From Acidimicrobiia bacterium (GTDB lineage: Bacteria > Actinomycetota > Acidimicrobiia > Spongiisociales > UBA11373), in assembly GCA_029263095.1 (NCBI GenBank), contig JAJCYA010000035.1:48001-99718 (forward strand): a stretch of 51,718 nucleotides of DNA. Direction: 5' to 3'. The number at the start of each line of letters is the position of its first letter. Within the stretch, counting starts at the first letter, position 1. This document shows positions 34,559-41,777 of this stretch, one piece after another. The notes beneath the pieces were generated by a model. That model did no database searches. It had not been told where the DNA came from and saw only the letters and a list, made by a program, of their open reading frames with translations. The translations under genes and the position numbers were made by a program.

Positions 34559-34587
34559 TTATCGGCCTCCGTCGCTCCTGGTCTTAA
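34559..34587 (-). promoter_or_regulatory. sigma-28-like promoter of pilA
   Basis: On the minus strand TAAG, 16 bases, then GCCGATAA match the FliA/WhiG consensus: the -10 octamer is exact and the -35 differs by one base. The -10 lies about 55 bases before the pilA start codon, so transcription would begin just before the leader hairpin. This is the best of three such elements in the window. Confidence 0.6.
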
Positions 34588-34725
34588 GCGTTTTTCGCGC
34601 TATCACTTTCGTAGGGCCCGTACTGCGGTCGCGAGAGTCGCCACCGGCTGCGATCGTCCGCCTCGATCATTGCCGCGACAGCCGGCCACGACCCGACGTC
34701 GGATCGATCTTCGAGACCCCCACGC

Positions 34726-34757
34726 GATGGAACCCGCCACACTCGGCGGGTTCCATC
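34726..34757 (-). terminator. GC-rich hairpin downstream of pilC
   Basis: GATGGAACCCGCC pairs with GGCGGGTTCCATC (13 base pairs, six-base loop), starting about 30 bases after the pilC stop. There is no U-tract. It probably ends or dampens the pilB-pilT-pilC transcript before the pilA promoter. Confidence 0.6.
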
Positions 34758-34788
34758 CAGCGCCCCTGGCGCCAGCAACCGTTCGTCT

Positions 34789-36015
34789 CTACTGGATGAG
34801 GTTGGCGATGTTGAACATCGGCAGGTACAACGAGATCAGAATTCCACCGACTGCGATACCCATCACGACGATCAACATCGGTTCGATCAGCGACGTCAGT
34901 GCATTCACCGTATCGTCGACCTCGGTGTCGTAGAAGTCGGCTACCTTCGACAGCATTCCGTCGAGAGCCCCCGTCTCTTCGCCCACCGCCATCATGTGGG
35001 TGACCATCGGTGGGAAGATCTCATGCCGGTGGAGCGGCGACACCAGAGATTCGCCTTGCCTGACGGATGCCTGGACGTCCAGAGTCGCATCGGACACGAG
35101 CGAGTTGCCCGATGTCGCGGCCACGATGTCCAGCGCCTGAAGCACCGGCACACCGGTGCGACTCAATACCGAGAAGGTCCGGGCGAACCGGCTGATGGCG
35201 ACCTTCTGCACCACCACGCCGAAGATCGGAAGCTTTACCTTGAACCGATCCCAGGCAACACGGCCTGCATCGGTCTTCTTCCACCGCCGGAAGCCGACGA
35301 TCGCCCCGGTAAGTCCGAAGGCGAACAACCACCAAAGGGAAGTCAGAACTCCGGAGATCTTGATGAGCACCAGGGTCGGCAGCGGAAGTGACCCCCCCAA
35401 GTCGGCGTACATGTTCTCAAAGATGGGAACAACAAACAGCAGCATGCCTGTGACTATGAAGACGATGAGTACGAGCACAACGATTGGATACGCCATCGCC
35501 GACTTCACCTTCGAGCGGAGCCGCACCTGAGCCTCGAGAGTGTTCGCCAGTCTGATCAGGGTCTCGTCGAGAGCACCTCCGACCTCACCAGCCCGTACCA
35601 TGGACACGTACAGATGGTTGAAGACCTCGGGATGCTCCTCCAACGCAGCCGAAAGGCTGCTCCCCTGCTCGACCGCCCTGCGGACTTCGCCGATTACGCC
35701 TTGGAGGATGCGGTTGTCGGTTTGCTCCTCGAGGATCGAGAGTGACCTGATCAGAGTAAGCCCCGAGTCGACCATTGTGGACATCTGACGGCTGAAGATC
35801 GCGATGTCCTTGACCTTGACCTTCTTCTCGAAGCCGGGAATCCGGATTTCCTTCTGAAGGCCCGTGGTCTTGACTTCGTCGATCCGGAGTGGGATGTACC
35901 CCTTCTCGCGCAGGGTCCCCGCAACGGCGGATGTCGACGACGCATCCATCTGTCCGGCGTGGACTGCACCTGTATTGTCCCGTGCCCGGTACTCGTAGGT
36001 GAGTGCAGTGGTCAT
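34789..36015 (-). CDS. pilC: type IV pilus inner-membrane platform protein PilC
   Basis: GspF-family membrane protein on which the PilB and PilT motors act. Two copies of the T2SSF cytoplasmic domain are seen (about 75-195, with FSRQMSTMVDSGLTLIRSL, and about 275-400, with FARTFSVLSRTGVPVLQAL). Three membrane helices are near 175-200, 220-245 and the C terminus (LIVVMGIAVGGILISLYLPM). The length of 408 residues is normal. The ATG overlaps the pilT stop by four bases. Confidence 0.96.
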   Translation of the reverse strand: MTTALTYEYRARDNTGAVHAGQMDASSTSAVAGTLREKGYIPLRIDEVKTTGLQKEIRIPGFEKKVKVKDIAIFSRQMSTMVDSGLTLIRSLSILEEQTDNRILQGVIGEVRRAVEQGSSLSAALEEHPEVFNHLYVSMVRAGEVGGALDETLIRLANTLEAQVRLRSKVKSAMAYPIVVLVLIVFIVTGMLLFVVPIFENMYADLGGSLPLPTLVLIKISGVLTSLWWLFAFGLTGAIVGFRRWKKTDAGRVAWDRFKVKLPIFGVVVQKVAISRFARTFSVLSRTGVPVLQALDIVAATSGNSLVSDATLDVQASVRQGESLVSPLHRHEIFPPMVTHMMAVGEETGALDGMLSKVADFYDTEVDDTVNALTSLIEPMLIVVMGIAVGGILISLYLPMFNIANLIQ

Positions 36016-37601
36016 TGCGCAATACCTCCAACCAGGTTCATGAAGTCGACGGGCGACTCGGCTCGTTCACTAGCGACCGCCATGTCTATGCGCCCCGATC
36101 GAGTGAGATCGGCTAGCGCCCTGTCCATTGTCTGCATGCCGTGCTGGCCGCCGGCCTGCATGGCGTTCTTGATCTGAGGCGTCTTTCCCTCGCGGATCAG
36201 GTTCCGAATCGCCGGAGTGGCAATCATTACCTCGACGGCGGGGATCCGACCGTCACCATCGACGGTTGGAAGGAGCTGTTGGCTCACCACCCCCTGAAGC
36301 GTCTCGGCCAGCTGCACCCGGATCTGATGCTGCTGATAGGGCGGGAACACATCGATGATTCGTTCGATGGATCCCGGGGCGTCGTGCGTGTGAAGGGTGG
36401 CGAGGACGAGGTGCCCCGTCTCGGCGGCCGTCAGGGCCGTTGACATCGTCTCAAGATCCCTCATCTCCCCGACGAGTATCACGTCGGGATCCTGGCGTAG
36501 CGAGTGACGCAGAGCGGCCGCGAACGATGTGGTGTCAGCGCCGACCTCGCGCTGATTCACGATCGCGCTTCGGTGTGAGTGGAGGAATTCGATGGGATCT
36601 TCCACCGTCAGGATGTGGAGAGAGCGCTCTGCATTGATCACGTCGATCATCGCGGCGAGCGTCGTTGATTTCCCGGTCCCGGTGGCACCGGTCACAAGAA
36701 CCAATCCCCTGGGCTTTCTTGCCAGCTCGCCCACAATCGGCGGCATACCCAGCTCCGCAAGAGACGGGATGCGGTTCGGGATGGCTCGCATCACAACACC
36801 CACCGCGCCGCGTTGGAAGAACACGTTCGAACGGAATCTGCCGCGACCAGCGACGGGATGCGAAGCATCCAACTCAAGTGTCTCCTCCAACTCCTCGCGC
36901 TGACGTGCCGACAGGATGTCGTAGACCATCGTCCTCAGCTCGGCGGGACGCAGAGAGTCGTAGCCCTCGATCGGAATGAGGCTCCCCCTGACGCGCATCT
37001 GTGGGGGGGACCCCGCAGACAGGTGGAGGTCAGAGCCACCACGGTCCATGAGAATCATGAGCAACTCGTTGATGTGGTAGCTGGACTCGGCGGGTGCTCC
37101 CGGCTGTTGCCCGGCTCCGATCGGGGTCGGTCCATCCGGGTCTTCCAACTGAGATGTCGGCTCCACCACATAGACCCGACCGATTGTTTCGGCTAGTTCC
37201 TGCTCGGGTGCAAGCGCCAACTGCACACCCGAATGAGCTGCCACTTGAAGACGGTCGCGCTTTTCGGTATCGAACGGATCGGCGACGGCAATGGTGAGGA
37301 CATCGTCGTGGACCCTGACCGGCAGAGCGGCTTCGGAGATTGCGATGGAGGCATCCAGCCTCCCGAGTGCCAAGGGGTCGGGGATGAAATCGATACTCGG
37401 GTCGACCAGTTCGATCTCGATACAGTCGGCAACGACTCGCAGCGCGTCGATTCTCCGAACTCTTCCGGTAGCCACGAGCATGTGCAGCACGTCGCCACCG
37501 GTCGCGTCGGCCTCGCCCTGCACGAGCATGAGGTCGTCGCCGGTGATCAAGCGCCGATCAACGAGGGCCTCGGCGATCTGACGTGATGGTGAAGTTGCCA
37601 T
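36012..37601 (-). CDS. pilT: pilus retraction ATPase PilT with N-terminal MshEN-like domain
   Basis: Hexameric ATPase that depolymerises pili. The core from about residue 170 is classic PilT: Walker A GATGTGKS (305-312), the VEDPIEF Asp box, Walker B VILVGE (375-380) and the PilT hallmark AIRNLIRE (464-471). Ordinary PilT has about 350 residues; this one has 529. The extra N-terminal 147 residues (RQIAEALVDRRLITGDDL, then LPVRVHDDVLTIAVADP) look like the MshEN/T2SSE-N module normally found on PilB or GspE. Its c-di-GMP motif is eroded (RQI instead of RLG). A Pro/Gly/Gln linker joins the parts. Confidence 0.94.
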   Translation of the reverse strand: MATSPSRQIAEALVDRRLITGDDLMLVQGEADATGGDVLHMLVATGRVRRIDALRVVADCIEIELVDPSIDFIPDPLALGRLDASIAISEAALPVRVHDDVLTIAVADPFDTEKRDRLQVAAHSGVQLALAPEQELAETIGRVYVVEPTSQLEDPDGPTPIGAGQQPGAPAESSYHINELLMILMDRGGSDLHLSAGSPPQMRVRGSLIPIEGYDSLRPAELRTMVYDILSARQREELEETLELDASHPVAGRGRFRSNVFFQRGAVGVVMRAIPNRIPSLAELGMPPIVGELARKPRGLVLVTGATGTGKSTTLAAMIDVINAERSLHILTVEDPIEFLHSHRSAIVNQREVGADTTSFAAALRHSLRQDPDVILVGEMRDLETMSTALTAAETGHLVLATLHTHDAPGSIERIIDVFPPYQQHQIRVQLAETLQGVVSQQLLPTVDGDGRIPAVEVMIATPAIRNLIREGKTPQIKNAMQAGGQHGMQTMDRALADLTRSGRIDMAVASERAESPVDFMNLVGGIAQ

Positions 37602-37602
37602 C

Positions 37603-39270
37603 TCAGACCACCACCCTGAGCACTTCTTCGAGCGTTGTCAGACCCCGCTTCACCTTTTCCATTCCGTCGCGTCGCAGGGTCTTCATCCCCTGTTCCACCG
37701 CCACTGCCTTGATCTCATCAGAGGGGCGCCGCTCGACGGCCAACCGCTGAATCTCCTCGGTCATGAGCAAGATCTCATTGATGGAAATGCGGCCTCGGTA
37801 TCCCGTGTCCGAGCAGGTCGCGCAACCGACCGAGTCGTAGATCGTCAGCGGTCCGTCATCCGGGTCGAATCCCATCTGGCGCACGAGGTCGCCGGACACC
37901 TTCTTCGACCTCTTGCAGCGATCGCAGATGCGACGCGCCAGACGTTGGGCGAGGATCGAGTCCAGAGCGGACGAGACGAGGTACGGCTCGACGCCCATAT
38001 CGACGAGCCGGCCCACACTCGAAGAAGCGTCGTTCGTATGGAGCGTAGTGAGCACGAGGTGCCCGGTGAGGACCGCCTCGATCGCGATCTTGGCCGTCTC
38101 CCCATCGCGCACCTCGCCGACGAGAATGATGTCGGGATCGGAACGCAGAATCGACTTGAGCACCGTGGCAAACAGAAGCCCGGCCTTGCGATTCACCTGG
38201 ACCTGGGTGACACCCGGCAGCCGGTACTCGACCGGGTCTTCGACGGTGATGATGTTTACATCGGGCTCGTTGAGAATGTTGAGAGTCGAGTACAACGTGG
38301 TCGTCTTGCCCGAGCCGGTTGGACCGGTGACAAGGATGGTGCCGTAAGGCTTCCGATAAGAGAGCTCGAATCGGTCGAGAGTCTCGGGAAGGAAGCCCAG
38401 ATCAGGAAGACCCAAGATCGCGTCGTCCTTGTCGAGGATCCGGATGACGACCTTCTCCCCGTAGATCGATGGAAGTGTCGCCACCCGTAGATCTATTTGG
38501 CGACCGGCGACCCGGAGACTCACCCGTCCATCCTGCGGGACCCTCCGCTCGGCAATGTCGAGTTCGGCCATGATCTTGAGACGACTCACCACCGCGCCCG
38601 AAATACTGCGAGGCATGGACATGATCTGGTGCAGCACGCCGTCGATGCGGAATCGAACGCGGAGGTCCTGCTCCCCGGGTTCGACGTGGATGTCAGACGC
38701 ACGCTCGTTGACCGCCCGAGTCACGAGAGTATTCACGAGCTTGATAATCGGGGCTTCTTCGACCGCTGCCTCGATCTTGCTGAGATCTTCTGGGACGTCA
38801 TCGTCGCTCACTAGGTCAGCGAGGTCAGAAACCGAATCGTCGTATCGCCCGATACGCCGGATCGCATCGTCGATGTCGGACCTTGTCGAGATGCGCGGCA
38901 CCACCCGCATCCCCGTGATGGCACGAATGTCGTCGACGACGAGCACGTTGCTCGGATCCGCCATCGCGACGAGCAGCGCATCGTCGTCGAACCCGTACGG
39001 AATGACGCTGTAGCGCCGGGACAGTGTCTCCGGAATCAGGGCGGCGGCCGCCGGATCGACCTTTTCGTCGGCAAGGCTGACGAACTCGATACCCATATGG
39101 CCCGCGAGAACTCGAACGAGCTTGGTCTCGTCTATCAGTGACTCTTCAACGAGAACGCGGGTCAGCGCCTCGCCACTCTCGGTCTGAATAGCCCGAGCCC
39201 GCTTGAGATCGTCGTCCGTGACGAGGCCCTCACGGACGAGGATGGCTCCGATGTTCTCGCGCTGCGCCAC
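37603..39270 (-). CDS. pilB: pilus extension ATPase PilB
   Basis: GspE-family motor that polymerises pilin. The N-terminal MshEN domain (about 1-145) has the repeat motif NIGAILVREGLVTDDDLKRA, close to the form that binds c-di-GMP in MshE. The ATPase core has the Asp box TVEDPVEY, Walker A GPTGSGKT (316-323) and Walker B IILVGE (381-386). The tetracysteine zinc site is C449/C452 and C483/C486, characteristic of PilB. It starts with GTG at 39270 after GAGGAGA. It heads pilB-pilT-pilC. Confidence 0.96.
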   Translation of the reverse strand: MAQRENIGAILVREGLVTDDDLKRARAIQTESGEALTRVLVEESLIDETKLVRVLAGHMGIEFVSLADEKVDPAAAALIPETLSRRYSVIPYGFDDDALLVAMADPSNVLVVDDIRAITGMRVVPRISTRSDIDDAIRRIGRYDDSVSDLADLVSDDDVPEDLSKIEAAVEEAPIIKLVNTLVTRAVNERASDIHVEPGEQDLRVRFRIDGVLHQIMSMPRSISGAVVSRLKIMAELDIAERRVPQDGRVSLRVAGRQIDLRVATLPSIYGEKVVIRILDKDDAILGLPDLGFLPETLDRFELSYRKPYGTILVTGPTGSGKTTTLYSTLNILNEPDVNIITVEDPVEYRLPGVTQVQVNRKAGLLFATVLKSILRSDPDIILVGEVRDGETAKIAIEAVLTGHLVLTTLHTNDASSSVGRLVDMGVEPYLVSSALDSILAQRLARRICDRCKRSKKVSGDLVRQMGFDPDDGPLTIYDSVGCATCSDTGYRGRISINEILLMTEEIQRLAVERRPSDEIKAVAVEQGMKTLRRDGMEKVKRGLTTLEEVLRVVV

Positions 39271-39290
39271 CTGGTCTCCTCATGTCGCAC

Positions 39291-39311
39291 CCGGCGTGAC
39301 GAACACGCCGG
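39291..39311 (-). other. hairpin between aroE and pilB
   Basis: CCGGCGTG and CACGCCGG form a perfect eight-base-pair stem around five bases, about 20 bases before the pilB start. It has no U-tract and may be a leader hairpin of pilB. Confidence 0.4.
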
Positions 39312-39329
39312 AACGGATGCTTCACGAGA

Positions 39330-39357
39330 GTGTCGGCAGTCCCACGGCATGCCTTGA
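39330..39357 (-). promoter_or_regulatory. weak sigma-28-like element upstream of pilB
   Basis: On the minus strand TCAA, 16 bases, then GCCGACAC. The -10 matches GCCGATAA at six of eight positions and the spacing is identical to the pilA element. It lies about 60 bases upstream of the GTG start. Alone it would not be convincing. Confidence 0.3.
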
Positions 39358-39472
39358 GTCGTGCGTTGTGGGTCTCACCCATAGCCCCCACCGACGGTAT
39401 TGGGATCACGACTCCGGGTTCGACGAGATGGGCGGCACCGCAGGGAACCCCTGTGATCCTGCGGGTCTCCGC

Positions 39473-40252
39473 CTAGTCGCGAACGCCCCCAGCCCTCGCC
39501 GCCGCCTCCATCGCGTCGAGCGGAGCAGCGATACCGGTCCAGATCCTGAAGGACCTCGCAGCCTGAGCAATGAGCATGTCGATACCGTCCACCAACGGCA
39601 TATCTCGCGCACCGGCGACTGCGGGCGATGGAGAAGCACCATACGCCATGTCGAAGAACCCCGCAGCGTCCTCGAGGACGCCGGCGGGCAACGATTCACC
39701 GTGCATTCCCAACGGCGTAGCGTTGACGACGACAGCACCCCTCACGGCGACGCCCCAAGGAACCTCGGTGGCGTCGACATCGAGACGGGCCGCCAGGGCC
39801 TTTCCCAAACCGCGGCGACGACTGCTCACCCGAAGCTCCGACCCGGCGCACGCGAGCAACGCCGCCGCCGCAGCCCCACCGGCGCCAAGAACGAGGACAG
39901 GGGTGTCATCGGGAAGTCGCCGGTGACTCCAGGCGTCACTAAACCCGCCCACATCGGTGTTGTCCCCCCAGACCTCCCCGTCTCGCAACCAAGCAGTGTT
40001 CACTGCACCGGCGCGCCTGGCGATCTCCGTAACGTGATCAACCGCGCCAAGGGCAATCCCCTTGAGCGGCATGGTGAAGTTGGCTCCGTCGAGAGCTCCA
40101 AACCGTATCTCTGCGCATGCCGTCGTCACACCAGCCTCGTTCGCGCGACGAGCCTCGTAGGAGCCGGGAATGCCGAGAACTTCCATCGCCGCGCGGTGGA
40201 TGATCGGAGATCGGGAATGGGCAACCGGATCGCCCAACAGGGCGAAACGCAT
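39473..40252 (-). CDS. aroE: shikimate dehydrogenase
   Basis: Reduces 3-dehydroshikimate with NADPH. The substrate-binding N-terminal domain has LLGDPVAHSRSPIIHRAAM and NFTMPLKGIAL; the nucleotide-binding domain has VLGAGGAAAAALLA. The length of 259 residues is typical. It follows mltG by two bases. The other aro genes (aroC, aroK, aroB) lie 10 kb further along the strand, on the far side of the pilus genes. Confidence 0.95.
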   Translation of the reverse strand: MRFALLGDPVAHSRSPIIHRAAMEVLGIPGSYEARRANEAGVTTACAEIRFGALDGANFTMPLKGIALGAVDHVTEIARRAGAVNTAWLRDGEVWGDNTDVGGFSDAWSHRRLPDDTPVLVLGAGGAAAAALLACAGSELRVSSRRRGLGKALAARLDVDATEVPWGVAVRGAVVVNATPLGMHGESLPAGVLEDAAGFFDMAYGASPSPAVAGARDMPLVDGIDMLIAQAARSFRIWTGIAAPLDAMEAAARAGGVRD

Positions 40253-40254
40253 GG

Positions 40255-41370
40255 CTACGCACCGCTCCCAGCAAGCTCCTCTTGAATCAACAGGAACTCG
40301 TCGAAGGTCTCGGCAAAGGTCATCTGACCCGATTCATCGGTCGTGATGAAGAAGAAGTAGTCGGTGAGCGCCGGATCGGCAGCGGCTTGCAGCGAAGAGA
40401 CTCTTACTCCTGCAATTGGCGTCGGTGGCAGTCCATTGATGAGGTACGTGTTATAAGGAGAGTTGACCTCGAGATCGGCAAGAGCGAGCCCTCCTTCCGG
40501 CACCGCTCCCAGTGCATACACGACGGTGACATCGAGTTGGAGTCTCATTCCCGCGTCGAGTCGGTTGAATATGACGCTTGCTACCACCGGTCGATCCTCT
40601 TCGACCGCCACTTCCTCTTCGATGAGGCTGGCGATGATGATTCCGTCGTAGGGGCTGAAGCCGAGCTCCTCAAGCGCCGTCCAGTCGATCCCACCGACCC
40701 GCTCCTCCGTCGTGACCGCAAGACGCGTCAGCACATCGACTGCGGTGGCCTCCTCGACGAATTCGTACGTATCGGGGAACAGCAGCCCTTCCCAATCACG
40801 CAGTTCTTGGGGCTCCCCCACCAGGAGGTCCGATGAAACCGTGCCGTCGAGGAGCGGCTCGGTCAGCTCTTCAAACGTGAACCCCGTCTGGCGAGACAGT
40901 GACTCCAGCGTCTGACCGATCGTGAGACCCTCGATGACCGTTAGACGGTAGACATCGCCACCGACCGGACCTTCCAGTAGCACCGCGAGCACGGCTTCAG
41001 GTTCCATACCCGTCTCGAGGTCGTACTTGCCTGCCTGGAGTCGGCTCGATGCACCAGCTTCGCGCACCACGCGCTCGAATTCGGCACCCGAAGCGACGAT
41101 GCCGGCCTCATCGAGTTGGCGTGCTATCTGTGAGGCCGGTTCGCCGGGGGCGATCTCGAGTGTCACATCCAATCCCGCCTCGACGACGGTCTCGTCGCTC
41201 GCGATCACCCCACTCACCGAGTCGGCGAGCCACTGCACACCAACGTATGCCAGCACGAACAACGCGACGATGAATGCAGCAATCCCCAACGTACGGACAA
41301 GTCGACTGGGTCCGCTCGGGACACCGCCATCGTCCCCACCGTCGTCGTACTGCTCGAGTTCGAGGCTCAT
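40255..41370 (-). CDS. mltG: endolytic peptidoglycan transglycosylase MltG
   Basis: YceG/MltG enzyme that cuts new glycan strands and sets their length. A short acidic cytoplasmic tail is followed by one membrane helix (IAAFIVALFVLAYVGVQWLA), a LysM-like region (YRLTVIEGLTIGQTLESLS) and the catalytic domain with SLIEEEVAVEEDRPVVASV (catalytic Glu) and NRLDAGMRLQLD. The ATG region overlaps the ruvX stop by four bases. The ruvX-mltG-aroE order is common in actinobacteria. Confidence 0.95.
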   Translation of the reverse strand: MSLELEQYDDGGDDGGVPSGPSRLVRTLGIAAFIVALFVLAYVGVQWLADSVSGVIASDETVVEAGLDVTLEIAPGEPASQIARQLDEAGIVASGAEFERVVREAGASSRLQAGKYDLETGMEPEAVLAVLLEGPVGGDVYRLTVIEGLTIGQTLESLSRQTGFTFEELTEPLLDGTVSSDLLVGEPQELRDWEGLLFPDTYEFVEEATAVDVLTRLAVTTEERVGGIDWTALEELGFSPYDGIIIASLIEEEVAVEEDRPVVASVIFNRLDAGMRLQLDVTVVYALGAVPEGGLALADLEVNSPYNTYLINGLPPTPIAGVRVSSLQAAADPALTDYFFFITTDESGQMTFAETFDEFLLIQEELAGSGA

Positions 41371-41777
41371 CGCAGCCCATCCAAGTATGCCTGCAGGAAT
41401 ACTGCAGCGGCCACGCGATCACGTGCCTCTTTGCGTTCAGATCGGCGTGCACCGGCCTCGATCATCGCCCGTTCCGCCACCACGGTGCTGAACCTCTCAT
41501 CGACCAGCTCCACTTCCATTCCAGTCGCCTCCCCGACACGATCGGCGAACTCTCGCGCCAGAACGGCAGACGCATTCTCGGTCCCATCTAGCGACAGTGG
41601 CCAGCCGACCACGATCCGATCAACGTCGAGCGAGACCACCAGCGATGCGATCCCCGACATGATCTCGGGATCTCCAGCCTCCAAGGATGAATGAGGCTGG
41701 GCAATGATCCCCAGAGGATCGCTAACGGCTACGCCGATCCGAACCGACCCTGGATCGAGCGCAAGCACCCGTCCCAT
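41367..41777 (-). CDS. ruvX: putative pre-16S rRNA nuclease / Holliday junction resolvase YqgF
   Basis: RNase H-like fold. The catalytic Asp lies in VLALDPGSVRIGVAVSD, and later conserved parts are VVGWPLSLDG and LVDERFSTVVAE with ARDRVAAAVFLQAYLD at the end. The 136-residue length is typical. In E. coli YqgF trims the 5' end of 16S rRNA; resolvase activity has been proposed. It begins directly after the alaS stop. Confidence 0.94.
   Translation of the reverse strand: MGRVLALDPGSVRIGVAVSDPLGIIAQPHSSLEAGDPEIMSGIASLVVSLDVDRIVVGWPLSLDGTENASAVLAREFADRVGEATGMEVELVDERFSTVVAERAMIEAGARRSERKEARDRVAAAVFLQAYLDGLR

Noticed and set aside
34506-34620. c-di-GMP riboswitch in the pilA leader
   Set aside because: The leader has one simple hairpin and none of the GEMM consensus blocks; the GCCGATAA part reads as a promoter.
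39203-40285. 360-codon plus-strand open frame
   Set aside because: It lies antisense to the start of pilB and to aroE, has shadow-like Arg/Pro-rich composition and no motif; typical of high-GC antisense frames.
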